A stretch of 64,000 nt of DNA from CAYLKK01 sp964412505 (GTDB taxonomy: Bacteria > Pseudomonadota > Alphaproteobacteria > UBA3830 > CAYLKK01): positions 1-64,000 of the forward strand of contig CAYPOM010000001.1 of the NCBI GenBank assembly GCA_964412505.1, read 5' to 3'. Under the pieces are notes generated by a model. It was not told the origin of the DNA. It saw only the letters and a list, made by a program, of their open reading frames with translations, and did no database searches. This document shows, one piece after another, positions 1-9,129 of the stretch. The position numbers and the translations under genes are program-made. Within the stretch, counting starts at the first letter, position 1. Every line of letters starts with the position of its first letter.

Positions 1-502
1 TGTATGCACTAACAAGCTCCCGTAATAAGTCGCCATATCTATATACTCCTTTGGTCTCTACGTATATAGTCCCATCACTAAAAGCAGCTTGGAATCCGTT
101 TGAAATTACATCTAAGAAAATATTGTCATTCACGTGTCCTAGAATGTATTGTACCTCTGATAGTTTGTGGTTTCTAAAATCTACACAAGAATATCTGTCA
201 TCATATGTATTTTGCGAATATTTTCTACTTTCTAAGTGAAACAAATATGACATAGATGAATCTAATAGCCAGTGATCTTGAATTTTATTTTCTTCTGAAT
301 TTTGAAATGATTGCAAATTGAGATAATATTTGCTATCAATTCCGTATATAAGATCGCTATTAGCTGCCGTATAAACAATATACTCGCAAGTAGCAGTTTG
401 CGGACTAACCTGTGCATTGTTAAGCGCATTTTGCATCCCTTCTGCGCTATAAAACATTCCTAAAGCAACTATACTTGTCGCCAATAATCTATTTTTTGTC
501 AT
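1..502 (-). CDS. Exported protein of unknown function, 3' end outside window
   Basis: An open frame starts at ATG 502 and runs off the left edge with no stop, giving at least 167 residues. The N-terminus is a short basic stretch followed by a hydrophobic segment (about residues 6-16) ending at a small-residue site, as in a Sec signal peptide, so the mature protein is probably periplasmic or secreted. The rest is polar and rich in Tyr, Asn and Ser with no family I recognise. A perfect palindrome (517-530) lies just upstream of the start. It reads in the same direction as tssG/tssF, but 171 bp separate them, so co-transcription is uncertain. The frame is clearly coding in composition; the function is unknown. 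Confidence 0.7.
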   Translation of the reverse strand, partial: MTKNRLLATSIVALGMFYSAEGMQNALNNAQVSPQTATCEYIVYTAANSDLIYGIDSKYYLNLQSFQNSEENKIQDHWLLDSSMSYLFHLESRKYSQNTYDDRYSCVDFRNHKLSEVQYILGHVNDNIFLDVISNGFQAAFSDGTIYVETKGVYRYGDLLRELVSAY

Positions 503-516
503 TTTACACCTACAAA

Positions 517-530
517 TAAAAACGTTTTTA
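517..530. promoter_or_regulatory. 14-bp perfect palindrome upstream of an exported-protein gene
   Basis: TAAAAACGTTTTTA is perfectly self-complementary and sits 15 bp before the start codon at 502. It could be an operator or simply an AT-rich chance palindrome; no second copy was noticed nearby. Confidence 0.25.
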
Positions 531-673
531 ATGTTATATTAATTTATATAGTTGAGCAATAGGAAAACGTCAAGAACGCAAGAGCAGAGGATTATGCGAG
601 TAATTAAGTTAAAATTAACGTTCGCAGTAGCAAATGAAACTTGCTAGTTATTTTATTAATCAACACGAAACTA

Positions 674-1552
674 TTACGCACCAAGCCAACAAAAATTCCC
701 TAAAGAGTTATTTGTACCTAATGGTGCGTCAAATCTCTTTATAGGTATTAATTCCACAGAATAGTCTGTTAATACATCTATATATGACTCAATGATTTGT
801 TTTGCTATTTTGTATCCAGGAGCTTCATGTTGCATGTACAAAAACAGGTCTTTGCCTAAGTCATGAAATATTATTCGAATTTTAGATGAATAGTCAAAGA
901 ACGAATCACCTAAAACAGAATTAATGCATAATGCATTATTTTCTTGTCCTAAAAGAGTTTTATTTTCTATTTCAATGTATTGCCCAGAGAATTGCTCAAT
1001 TTTTACAGAACAGTTAAATTGTGACTCTAAAATTGATCTTAAACCAAGAGCAGATCGAGGCCTATTCCAAAATAAAAATGCATATTTAGAAATTGAACAC
1101 CTGCTACATTCTCCAGATAGTGATGATACGCATTTTCCTAAGTTTGTATTTTCAAATAATTCCTCTTTCTGAAAAGAATAAGATTGTTTTCGAAAGACTG
1201 AGTACGAAAGCTTAGCTAACCTATTGTGAAATATATTTAAAAAGTTTTGTAAACTGTCGTTTTTGCGCCAATTCAACAAACGTAATATGTCTATATGTGT
1301 TTCAGGCAAAGGAGAATTTAAAGACGTCATAGACATTCTATCGGTGTATAACGTTATCTTTTTTTCTGCGATAGATATTTTTTGTATTTCGCTACCTGTA
1401 ATATAGCTTCTATTTGCGCTACTGAAATAAATTTCTTTTTTAGGGTATAAATCTTGCAAAACAAAAACCGCTTGTTCGAAAGAAAATTTGTATGGTTCTA
1501 GTTCAATCTTTTCATTTATAGGTAATTGTGCATACCGAATTTTATTGGCCAT
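674..1552 (-). CDS. tssG: Type VI secretion baseplate subunit TssG
   Basis: TssG forms the T6SS baseplate wedge with TssF and TssK in the cytoplasm, under the inner membrane. The 292-residue protein has the family layout: an N-terminal stretch with FSFEQAVFVLQ (about residues 23-33), a central region with the typical LP.. and F.NRL segments, and a C-terminal part with the LG....G and F..LGKD pattern. It is somewhat shorter than the usual 320-350 residues. It overlaps the 3' end of tssF by 37 bp, the arrangement seen in most T6SS clusters, so translation is probably coupled. No other baseplate or sheath genes are adjacent, so the rest of the T6SS must be outside the window or scattered. Confidence 0.85.
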   Translation of the reverse strand: MANKIRYAQLPINEKIELEPYKFSFEQAVFVLQDLYPKKEIYFSSANRSYITGSEIQKISIAEKKITLYTDRMSMTSLNSPLPETHIDILRLLNWRKNDSLQNFLNIFHNRLAKLSYSVFRKQSYSFQKEELFENTNLGKCVSSLSGECSRCSISKYAFLFWNRPRSALGLRSILESQFNCSVKIEQFSGQYIEIENKTLLGQENNALCINSVLGDSFFDYSSKIRIIFHDLGKDLFLYMQHEAPGYKIAKQIIESYIDVLTDYSVELIPIKRFDAPLGTNNSLGNFCWLGA

Positions 1553-3306
1553 TTTTTCTCTCTAAAGTTTTCGATTTTTGTTATTAGCTCTACATATGAA
1601 TTTATTCCTGTGTATGCAGAAAAAAAGTGAGATAATATTAATGACAAAGGAATTCCTTTGTTTTGAATGCTATCATCAAATTCTATACTTATTGTCGTAC
1701 CACGAATAAAACCGTTCCATTGGTCGTTACGATACAGTCTAGAAGAATTTTTACTTGTAATCTTACTAATAGCAAAAATTTCATTTTTCAGAGGAGATGC
1801 AAGGCCGTCAGCAAATATAGATAAAATATTTTTTATTTTTTCGTGGGAACAATCTACAAATGGAACAGAATTTAAAGATAGCATAGATATAGCCCCCCAT
1901 AGCGTCTCTCCGGTTTCTAAAGGCGGTTTTTGTGGAGTAGGTCTATGCAGACAATATATCGATTTTACAGGTAATGATAAATCAACTTGCAGTTTCGTAT
2001 AACCTTGGATAGATTCCGCTTTACTTCTATTTGTACACAAAACATCAGCGTAAAATATTTTATTTGCAGGCTCATTGAAATTGAAATTTCTATCTACAAA
2101 TGAAATTTTAATGTTTGAACCAGCAGAAGCAGAGAAACTGCTATTTTCTCTTTCTGCAATCCAATATGTTTTTCCGTTGTTTGAGTTGGAATCATCGTTC
2201 CTAGCAAAAAAAGGCTGAAGTTTTGTTACTTCGTTTGTAGTTTGATCTATTTGATACAAACACTCAATTGAATATATTTCTGTAAATGAGCTACGCCTAG
2301 AATCAGCGATTAAATCGTATGAGTTTTGCGTGTGATTTAATCTAAAAGGATCTGTCGTTTTATGAAATATATTCACAGCAGGTACAGTATGCAGCAGTAA
2401 AGGTCTTTCATTAAATGGAAGTTGAATAAAATCACTTATTGGTACATAAATACATATATCTTTATTGAGCACAATATTTTCTGGTATATCTACAGAAAAT
2501 CCGCAAAATTTATCTGGATAATAAAAATATTCATGCAGTAGTCTAAATCCTCTAAATACTGATTTTGGATAAGGAAATAAAGATTCATCTTCATTAAGAC
2601 CAATTGGATGAATTTTGTTTGCTTTATGATAATTACAATTTTGTGAAAAAATAGCAGGCGTTTCGCACAGTAAAATAGAAGCGAGTAAATTGCTTTTAAA
2701 AAGCTGGTCGCCATTCATAAAAAATCTGAGCGAATTTGGCTGTTTTGTTTGTGCGTTTCCAAACCATATAAGAGAAATTTTTAAATAGTAAATAGACTTG
2801 TCTGCACTGTTAAAATTAGCATCTTTAGTAAATACATCATCTCTTGATACAACATCGACATTTGCAATTTCTAGCGGCCATAAGTCAATATCTGAACATG
2901 TAGCAAAGAAAAATTGGACATTTTCGTGGTTATTCTGTAATTGAGTATATAAAGTTGTTCCTTTAGGTATGTGTGTTCCTGCAGCGTTGACAGCTCTTTT
3001 TGCATCTATGTCAAATTTAACCATAGTTACAGATGGAGTTGGCCTTACTATCTGTGGATATATAACCTCTAATAGATCTTTTGCAAATTTTGGAAATTGT
3101 GAATCTATTTGGTATTGTAGCTTTCCTGTTAAAAAAGCAAAACTTTCTAACATCCTTTCGACTTGCGGATCAGCAGATTCCACCGAAGAAATGTCTAGTC
3201 TTTTGGCTATCTCAGGATGCAGTTCTGCGAAGTTTTTACCAGCTATTCTCAAATATGACAACTCAGCTTGATAATATTGAGATAATATATCAGTTTTTTT
3301 TCTCAT
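1516..3306 (-). CDS. tssF: Type VI secretion baseplate subunit TssF
   Basis: TssF is the large wedge subunit of the T6SS baseplate. The N-terminus is highly typical of the family: YYQAELSYLR, then AELHPEIAKRL, then DPQVERMLESFAFL, then a FPKFAKDLLEVIYPQ segment leading to a P-T-P-S-V repeat-like stretch (residues about 12-98). At 596 residues it has the usual length. I start it at ATG 3306 rather than the GTG two codons upstream. It is divergent from uvrD, with 174 bp between the two starts. It overlaps tssG downstream. The sequence looks intact, so the baseplate is probably made. Confidence 0.92.
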   Translation of the reverse strand: MRKKTDILSQYYQAELSYLRIAGKNFAELHPEIAKRLDISSVESADPQVERMLESFAFLTGKLQYQIDSQFPKFAKDLLEVIYPQIVRPTPSVTMVKFDIDAKRAVNAAGTHIPKGTTLYTQLQNNHENVQFFFATCSDIDLWPLEIANVDVVSRDDVFTKDANFNSADKSIYYLKISLIWFGNAQTKQPNSLRFFMNGDQLFKSNLLASILLCETPAIFSQNCNYHKANKIHPIGLNEDESLFPYPKSVFRGFRLLHEYFYYPDKFCGFSVDIPENIVLNKDICIYVPISDFIQLPFNERPLLLHTVPAVNIFHKTTDPFRLNHTQNSYDLIADSRRSSFTEIYSIECLYQIDQTTNEVTKLQPFFARNDDSNSNNGKTYWIAERENSSFSASAGSNIKISFVDRNFNFNEPANKIFYADVLCTNRSKAESIQGYTKLQVDLSLPVKSIYCLHRPTPQKPPLETGETLWGAISMLSLNSVPFVDCSHEKIKNILSIFADGLASPLKNEIFAISKITSKNSSRLYRNDQWNGFIRGTTISIEFDDSIQNKGIPLSLILSHFFSAYTGINSYVELITKIENFREKKWPIKFGMHNYL

Positions 3307-3423
3307 TAACACAAACCATAGATTTAATAAAATAAAACATAGCTCTAGTTAACAAAGGGTTTACTATAACATTAACTACAACTTACTTGCTTTAACTGAA
3401 TAAAGCAAAATATTGTGATGTGC

Positions 3424-3452
3424 TTGCCTGTGACTGAATTCAACATTATAAT
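3424..3452 (+). promoter_or_regulatory. Sigma70-type promoter of uvrD
   Basis: TTGCCT (3424-3429) and TATAAT (3447-3452) are separated by 17 bp and lie about 29 bp before the uvrD start. Confidence 0.6.
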
Positions 3453-3480
3453 AATTATGTAATGTTTAGAATTTTAAGAT

Positions 3481-5394
3481 ATGATGATAAGTGCTATTAA
3501 CAGTATGGAAATTGACATATTAGATGGATTAAATGAACAACAGAAGAAAGCTGTTACGTCTCTAGAAAATGCTTTACTTGTGTTATCAGGAGCAGGTACT
3601 GGAAAAACAAAAGTTATTACGACTAAGATAGCATACATATTATCAAACCAATTTGCTTATCCATCTCAAATTTTAGCTGTAACTTTTAGCAATAAAGCTG
3701 CTTTAGAAATGAAAACTAGACTTTGTGAGCTGATAGGATACACAGACAGTATTTGGATGGGAACATTTCACTCAATATGTGTCAGGATTCTTCGTAAGCA
3801 TGCTAACATAATAGGGCTTAATAGCGATTTCACAATTTTAGATAGAGATGACCAAGAAAAGCTTGCCAAGCAAATACTTACTGATATGGGAAAAGACAAA
3901 AAACTTGCGAGTTATATGGTTGATAGAATATCAAGATTAAAAGATAAGTGTATAACAGTACATAATGCAGACTTATATCCGGAAGTCGAGCCTGAAGATT
4001 TAGAATTTTACAGAAAATATCAATCACAAATTTTTGCTTATAATGCGGTTGATTTTAGTGATTTATTGCTAAACACAATCAATGTGTTCCAGCAAAGTCA
4101 GGAAGTTCTAGAGTACTATAGGGCCAAATTTAAGTACATTCTAGTCGATGAGTATCAAGATACAAATATCGCACAGTATATGTGGTTGCGCTTGTTGTCT
4201 CCGCAAGGGAAAGGTCTTTGTTGCGTAGGAGATGACGACCAATCAATATATTCTTGGAGGGGCGCTGAAGTTGGAAATATTTTGCGTTTTGAAAGAGATT
4301 TTCAATCTGCATGTATTTTAAAGCTAGAACAAAATTACAGATCGACAGGGCATATTTTAGGCGCAGCAAATGGCTTGATTTCATCAAATACTGAAAGGCA
4401 TGAAAAACAGCTTTGGACAGAATATGGGGATGGAGATAAAGTAGCAATAGTCGGATTACAAACAGGATATGATGAGGCTAGATATGTAGCCAATCAAATA
4501 GACCACCTAAAATCTAGGATTGGGTTTAACTACAAAGATATAGCGATTTTAGTTAGAGCGAGCTATCAAACACGTGAATTTGAAGATATATTTTTAGCTG
4601 CAGGAATTCCATATAAAGTAATTGGTGGGCCAAAATTCTACGAAAGGAAGGAAATTCGCGATATTTTGGCGTATATGAGGTTAGTCCATCAGCAACATGA
4701 TGGTTTAGCTTTAGACAGAATTATAAATGTTCCCAAAAGAGGACTTGGTGAGTCTATAGTAAATAAAATTAAAGAGGTTGCATTACAAAGTTCATGTTCG
4801 ATGTTTTCTGCAATAGAAATAATAATAGAAAATAAACTTGTTAGAGCAAGTGCTATTTCAGAACTTGAAAAATTAGTCGAAATGATAAGTAGATGGAAAG
4901 ATGCGAATTATACTCCATCAACATTAGCTAGAGTTATCGTTTCTGAATCTGGTTATTTAGAGGCCTTAAAAAAGGAGAAGACAATAGAATCAGAAACGCG
5001 GCTAGAAAACATAAAGGAACTTATTTCCGCTCTAGAATCGTATAATGATTTATCTATATTTCTTGAGCACGTTAGTCTGGTAATAGATAAGAACGAAAAT
5101 GCTGATGAAAATTTGGTTAGTGTAATGACATTACACAGTTCTAAAGGGCTTGAGTTTGACTTAGTGTTTTTATGCGGCTTAGAAGAGGGGCTTTTCCCTC
5201 ATCAATTGAGTATTCGAGAAGGAAACATAGAGGAAGAAAGAAGACTAGCGTATGTTGGAATGACAAGAGCCAAAAAAATATTGTTTATGACATTCGCGCA
5301 TAATAGGAAAGTTCATTCTCAATGGCAGTCAAACGAACCATCAAGATTTTTGTATGAATTACCTAAAGAACATATATTTACAGTTGGAATTTAA
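3481..5394 (+). CDS. uvrD: UvrD/PcrA-type superfamily 1 DNA helicase
   Basis: This ATP-dependent 3'-5' helicase unwinds DNA in nucleotide excision and mismatch repair. All SF1A motifs are visible in order: Q motif LNEQQKKAV, Walker A GAGTGKT (about residues 37-43), TFSNKAA, motif II VDEYQDTN, motif III GDDDQSIYSWRGA, motif IV QNYRST, motif V VMTLHSSKGLEFD and motif VI YVGMTRAKK. At 637 residues it is shorter than E. coli UvrD (720), and the lost part is the poorly conserved C-terminal tail that binds RNA polymerase or MutL. The start could be ATG 3481, 3484 or the internal Met at residue 9. It is the first gene of a rightward run, followed after 57 bp by hflK, and has its own promoter. Confidence 0.93.
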   Translation: MMISAINSMEIDILDGLNEQQKKAVTSLENALLVLSGAGTGKTKVITTKIAYILSNQFAYPSQILAVTFSNKAALEMKTRLCELIGYTDSIWMGTFHSICVRILRKHANIIGLNSDFTILDRDDQEKLAKQILTDMGKDKKLASYMVDRISRLKDKCITVHNADLYPEVEPEDLEFYRKYQSQIFAYNAVDFSDLLLNTINVFQQSQEVLEYYRAKFKYILVDEYQDTNIAQYMWLRLLSPQGKGLCCVGDDDQSIYSWRGAEVGNILRFERDFQSACILKLEQNYRSTGHILGAANGLISSNTERHEKQLWTEYGDGDKVAIVGLQTGYDEARYVANQIDHLKSRIGFNYKDIAILVRASYQTREFEDIFLAAGIPYKVIGGPKFYERKEIRDILAYMRLVHQQHDGLALDRIINVPKRGLGESIVNKIKEVALQSSCSMFSAIEIIIENKLVRASAISELEKLVEMISRWKDANYTPSTLARVIVSESGYLEALKKEKTIESETRLENIKELISALESYNDLSIFLEHVSLVIDKNENADENLVSVMTLHSSKGLEFDLVFLCGLEEGLFPHQLSIREGNIEEERRLAYVGMTRAKKILFMTFAHNRKVHSQWQSNEPSRFLYELPKEHIFTVGI

Positions 5395-5451
5395 TTGTAG
5401 ATATTTTTTCCTGTTCGTTGTATTCTTGTGGGATATTTGGGGAATTTTAGC

Positions 5452-6504
5452 ATGAGCAAAAATCCGTGGGATGAAGATAATCTAAATGATATAAAAAATG
5501 ATATTTCAGAAAAAATAAAGAGTTTTTTGAATCAAGATAGTTTCAGTAATCGTAACGACAAAAAGTCGGGCAACAGTAATTCTAACCGTGAATTCAAAAA
5601 CGTAAAGAGTATATTTTCTATCATTTTAGGAGCGATAATTTTAGTTTTTTTGAGCACAGGTTTCTTCAAAGTCGATTATGACCAAAAAGGAGTTATTTTG
5701 CGCTTCGGAAAATGGAATAGAACTGTTAGCTCTGGTTTGCAATATAAACTCCCTTATCCATTTGAACAAGTAATACTGTGCAAAGTTACGAAAGTAAACC
5801 AAATAGATATGGGTGTAAACAATGATGGGAAAAATGAGAATTTAGTTCTCACTGGAGATTCAAATCTAGCAAACTTTAGTTACAGTGTACTATGGAAAAT
5901 TAAAGATGTAGAAGATTTTTTGTTTAATGCTAAGCGTCCGGAAACAACAATTGTCGCGGTTTCTGAAAGCGTTATGAGAGAAATTATTGGACAATCAAAT
6001 TTCGCTTTTGTTCAGACTGATGGTAGGCCTGAAATTCAAAGAAAAGCTATGGAGAGCATTCAGGCAATTTTAGATGAGTACAAAATAGGCGTTGAGTTAG
6101 TAAAAGTTAGTTTGAAAAAAGTAGAGCCGCCAGTTTCAGTTATCGATTCATTTAGAGATGTGGAAAGAGCGCAAGCAGACCAACAAAGTGAATGTAACAG
6201 AGCCGAAGGATATTCAAGAGATACAAGAGCTAGGACACGTGGTATAGTTGCAGAAAAAATCAACATAGCAACTGCGAAAAAAGCGCAGCTTATAGCCAAT
6301 GCACAAGGAGATGTATCTCGATTTAATTTAGCATATCAATCATATAAACTCGCTCCTGACATAATCGCTGAAAATATGTTGTTAGATAGTGCGAATAAAT
6401 TGTATTCAAATGCTAAAAAACTGGTAATAGGAAAAGATGTGAAGTCTTTGCAACATATGTCGATTCCAAGAGATTATTTAGAAAATAAAACGGAGGTGAA
6501 ATAA
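5452..6504 (+). CDS. hflK: FtsH modulator HflK (SPFH/prohibitin family)
   Basis: HflK and HflC form a membrane-anchored cage around the FtsH protease and tune its activity. The 350-residue protein has a charged, Asn/Ser-rich cytoplasmic N-terminus beginning with the typical NPWDEDN, one membrane segment (about residues 54-72), then a prohibitin domain starting VDYDQKGVILRFGKW and a coiled-coil rich in Ala, Glu and Arg (about 240-300). I choose ATG 5452 over the GTG 24 bases upstream because GGGGA precedes it at good spacing and the family N-terminus starts there. The stop codon overlaps the hflC start by 1 bp with GGAGG just upstream, so translation is coupled. Confidence 0.93.
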   Translation: MSKNPWDEDNLNDIKNDISEKIKSFLNQDSFSNRNDKKSGNSNSNREFKNVKSIFSIILGAIILVFLSTGFFKVDYDQKGVILRFGKWNRTVSSGLQYKLPYPFEQVILCKVTKVNQIDMGVNNDGKNENLVLTGDSNLANFSYSVLWKIKDVEDFLFNAKRPETTIVAVSESVMREIIGQSNFAFVQTDGRPEIQRKAMESIQAILDEYKIGVELVKVSLKKVEPPVSVIDSFRDVERAQADQQSECNRAEGYSRDTRARTRGIVAEKINIATAKKAQLIANAQGDVSRFNLAYQSYKLAPDIIAENMLLDSANKLYSNAKKLVIGKDVKSLQHMSIPRDYLENKTEVK

Positions 6505-7349
6505 TGAAAAAATATTTCTCAATATTTGCTATTGCTGGCTTAGTTATCGCATATGATTCAATATACGTAGTTAATCAAATAGAGCAGGTTGTAATTACAA
6601 GATTTGGCGAACCTGTGCGAGTTGTACAAGATCCTGGTTTATACGCTAAAATTCCATTTATAGAATTTATTGTCCCATTCGATAAAAGAATGATGAGCTT
6701 AGAATTATCTGCGTTGGAGGTTACGTTAGGTGATAAGAGGAGACTAATAGTAGATGCGTTTGGGCGATATGTAATAAATGATCCATTGAAATTTTATCAA
6801 ACTGTATATAACGAACGAGGCGTTTTGCAGAGATTGAATCCTGTCTTTTTAGGTAGCCTTAGCGGAATTTTAGGTAATTTAAGTTTACCTGTTTTATTAT
6901 CTGAAAAACGAGTAGATGTAATGAAGCAAATAAAAAATGACATCAATAAATCAGCAACAAGATTTGGAATAAATATAGTTGATGTTCGTATAACAAAAAC
7001 AGATCTTCCTCCGCAGAATAGCGAAGCGATTTCTCAAAGAATGATTAGCGAGAGGCAAAGGGAAGCAAAAGAGTTAAGAGCTAAAGGAGTTGAAAAAGCT
7101 AAGGAAATTACATCTCAAGCAGACAGAGATAATGCTATAGCAATAGCTGAAGCAGACAAACAGGCTCAAATTCTAATAGGTGAAGGTGAAAATGAAGCTA
7201 ATAGAATTTACGCTGAGAATTTCTCTAAATCTTCTCAATTCTTCAAGCTATATAAACGTGTAAATACGCTAAATAATTCTTTTAGAGGCGAAAATACAAC
7301 TTATATTTTAAACAAAGGCGATGATTTATTAAGTGTTATAGAGAAATAA
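6504..7349 (+). CDS. hflC: FtsH modulator HflC (SPFH/prohibitin family)
   Basis: HflC is the partner of HflK in the periplasmic HflKC complex on FtsH. The 281-residue protein has an N-terminal signal anchor (about residues 4-20), then the prohibitin domain opening NQIEQVVITRFGEPVRV, and a long heptad-rich segment with ISERQREAKELRAKG (about 180-240). This is the normal length and architecture. It starts inside the hflK stop codon and is followed directly by the DegP-like protease, so hflK-hflC-protease-yidD reads as one membrane-proteostasis operon. Confidence 0.93.
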   Translation: MKKYFSIFAIAGLVIAYDSIYVVNQIEQVVITRFGEPVRVVQDPGLYAKIPFIEFIVPFDKRMMSLELSALEVTLGDKRRLIVDAFGRYVINDPLKFYQTVYNERGVLQRLNPVFLGSLSGILGNLSLPVLLSEKRVDVMKQIKNDINKSATRFGINIVDVRITKTDLPPQNSEAISQRMISERQREAKELRAKGVEKAKEITSQADRDNAIAIAEADKQAQILIGEGENEANRIYAENFSKSSQFFKLYKRVNTLNNSFRGENTTYILNKGDDLLSVIEK

Positions 7350-7355
7350 TTGGTT

Positions 7356-8852
7356 ATGAGTTTCTTAAGTAAAGTTAGCAGCATAATTTCAATTTTCAGT
7401 TTTACGATTTATTGTGATTCTCTTGCGAAAGAGTTAGGTGCCATAAAAACTACAGATTCTGAACACTATGAGCAAGAAGATTTTCTTGTAGAAAGGGTAA
7501 AAGATTGGCTCGAATGCGTAGTGAATATTATCGATATCGAGCAAAAAAATGATGCTATGCAAGAACAGCATAATTCACAAAAAGTCTCATCATTGGGGAG
7601 TGGTTTTGTTGTAAATGAAGATGGCGTAATAGTTACAAATAACCACGTAATTTGTGACGCAAGAATAGAAAATATTAGAGTTATATTCAATAATGGTGTA
7701 GAGCTAAAACCTATACTTTTAGGTTATGATGCTAGATATGATATTGCTGTGTTAAAGGTATCGCCTTTCAAAAGTATTCGATATTTGAAACTTGGAGATT
7801 CATCGCATGTAGATATAGGCCGTAGAGTTTTCGCTATAGGGCATCCATATGGATTTGGATTTAGCGTGACATCCGGAATTGTATCATTTTGCTCGAGGAA
7901 CCTTAATAATACTATTGCAAAAATAGGGATTGGATCATTTGTAAACTACTTGCAAACAGATGCGGCGATAAATAATGGCAATTCCGGTGGCCCTTTAATT
8001 CTAGGGAAAACAGGTGAAGTTATTGGTATGAATACTTCAATTTTTTCAAATTCAGAATCGAATTCTGGGATAAATTTTGCTCTGCCGTCTAATATAATTA
8101 AATCTGTAGTTTCGCAAATAATAAAATTTGGAAAAGTTCGAAAGCCATGGTTTGGAATATCTTTTGAAAGAGTCCCACAGGATGCGTTAAACGCTTTACA
8201 AATTGCAGACTATAAAAATGCAGTTGCTATAACAAAGATTGATGAAAATTCACCAGCGAGTAAAAGTGAGTTACATGTTGGAGATATAATCCTAGAGATT
8301 AATGGTGTGAAATTAGAGAAAAATGTAAAGATTGTAGATATAGTTGATTCACTCATCTTAGAAAAGAAAGTAAATATAAAATATAGAAAGGGAAGTCAAC
8401 AAAGTAGATCTCAAATTAAATTGCATTCAATTAATCTTGATGTTTGTTACAAAGATGTTGATGATTTTAAGTCAATTAAACATGATTTAGCGAATGATAA
8501 AGGAATATTGATAGATGAGTTAGGAATTTGTATATCAATTAGTAAGAATAAAAAAACAGGTGAAAATATAACAGCTAAAAACCAAGGTTTAATTGCTGTA
8601 TCATCTGTAGAACTATCTGACAGTAGTAGTTTGCAACCTGGTGATATTTTACTCTCAGTTACTCATGAAATAGCTGGATCTAAGAACCTATCATCAGTAG
8701 ATGAATTGTTGGAGTTTCTCGATAATATAAAACAAATTGTGAAAAGTGGCGAACATACGCAGTTGGCATTTTTCATAGAAAGAAATAATGTAACTTATTA
8801 TAAGTCTGTTAAATTTATAAATAAGTCATATGGGAAGAAAGTATATAAATAA
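7356..8852 (+). CDS. DegP/HtrA-family periplasmic serine protease
   Basis: HtrA proteases degrade or refold damaged envelope proteins. After a hydrophobic N-terminal segment (signal peptide, about residues 8-24) comes a trypsin-like domain with all three catalytic residues: His in TNNHVI, Asp in YDIAVLKV and Ser in NGNSGGPL. A first PDZ domain is clear (PASKSELHVGDIILEING); the second PDZ region is divergent. Total length is 498 residues. The start at ATG 7356 lies 6 bp after hflC; a TTG codon directly after the hflC stop is an alternative. Its position behind hflKC is known from other proteobacteria. The end overlaps yidD by 23 bp. DegP versus DegQ cannot be settled from sequence alone. Confidence 0.88.
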   Translation: MSFLSKVSSIISIFSFTIYCDSLAKELGAIKTTDSEHYEQEDFLVERVKDWLECVVNIIDIEQKNDAMQEQHNSQKVSSLGSGFVVNEDGVIVTNNHVICDARIENIRVIFNNGVELKPILLGYDARYDIAVLKVSPFKSIRYLKLGDSSHVDIGRRVFAIGHPYGFGFSVTSGIVSFCSRNLNNTIAKIGIGSFVNYLQTDAAINNGNSGGPLILGKTGEVIGMNTSIFSNSESNSGINFALPSNIIKSVVSQIIKFGKVRKPWFGISFERVPQDALNALQIADYKNAVAITKIDENSPASKSELHVGDIILEINGVKLEKNVKIVDIVDSLILEKKVNIKYRKGSQQSRSQIKLHSINLDVCYKDVDDFKSIKHDLANDKGILIDELGICISISKNKKTGENITAKNQGLIAVSSVELSDSSSLQPGDILLSVTHEIAGSKNLSSVDELLEFLDNIKQIVKSGEHTQLAFFIERNNVTYYKSVKFINKSYGKKVYK

Positions 8853-9054
8853 TATTCTTATTTTTGTTGTAAGAATATATCAATCCGTATTTTCTCCGTA
8901 TATAAGATCTAATTGTAGATTTTATCCGACATGTTCTGAGTATGCTATATTAGCACTAAAAAAGTATAATATTGTAAAGGCATGTTTTAAGATAGCGAAG
9001 CGCATAATATCATGCCATAATTTTTCCAAAAAACATCCAGTTGATATGCCATAA
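8830..9054 (+). CDS. yidD: YidD, membrane protein insertion efficiency factor
   Basis: YidD is a small membrane-associated protein that assists YidC in inserting membrane proteins. The 74-residue product shows the family signature: an amphipathic N-terminal helix, RIYQSVFSPY, then CRFYPTCSEYA with the conserved cysteines, and a C-terminal KRIISCH region ending near DMP in place of the usual DPVP. It begins 23 bp inside the protease gene in another frame, so it is probably translated by coupling. Elsewhere yidD usually sits by rnpA and yidC; here it has been attached to the hflKC operon. Confidence 0.85.
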   Translation: MGRKYINNILIFVVRIYQSVFSPYIRSNCRFYPTCSEYAILALKKYNIVKACFKIAKRIISCHNFSKKHPVDMP

Positions 9055-9129
9055 TGTAGATCATTGTTTTTACTAGAAGTTGTTTAATATTTTATTGATG
9101 TATAAATAACATAATGCATTCTCATCTTG

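Noticed and set aside
924..1172. Plus-strand frames inside tssG and tssF
   Set aside because: They are antisense to well-conserved baseplate genes and show no motif of their own.
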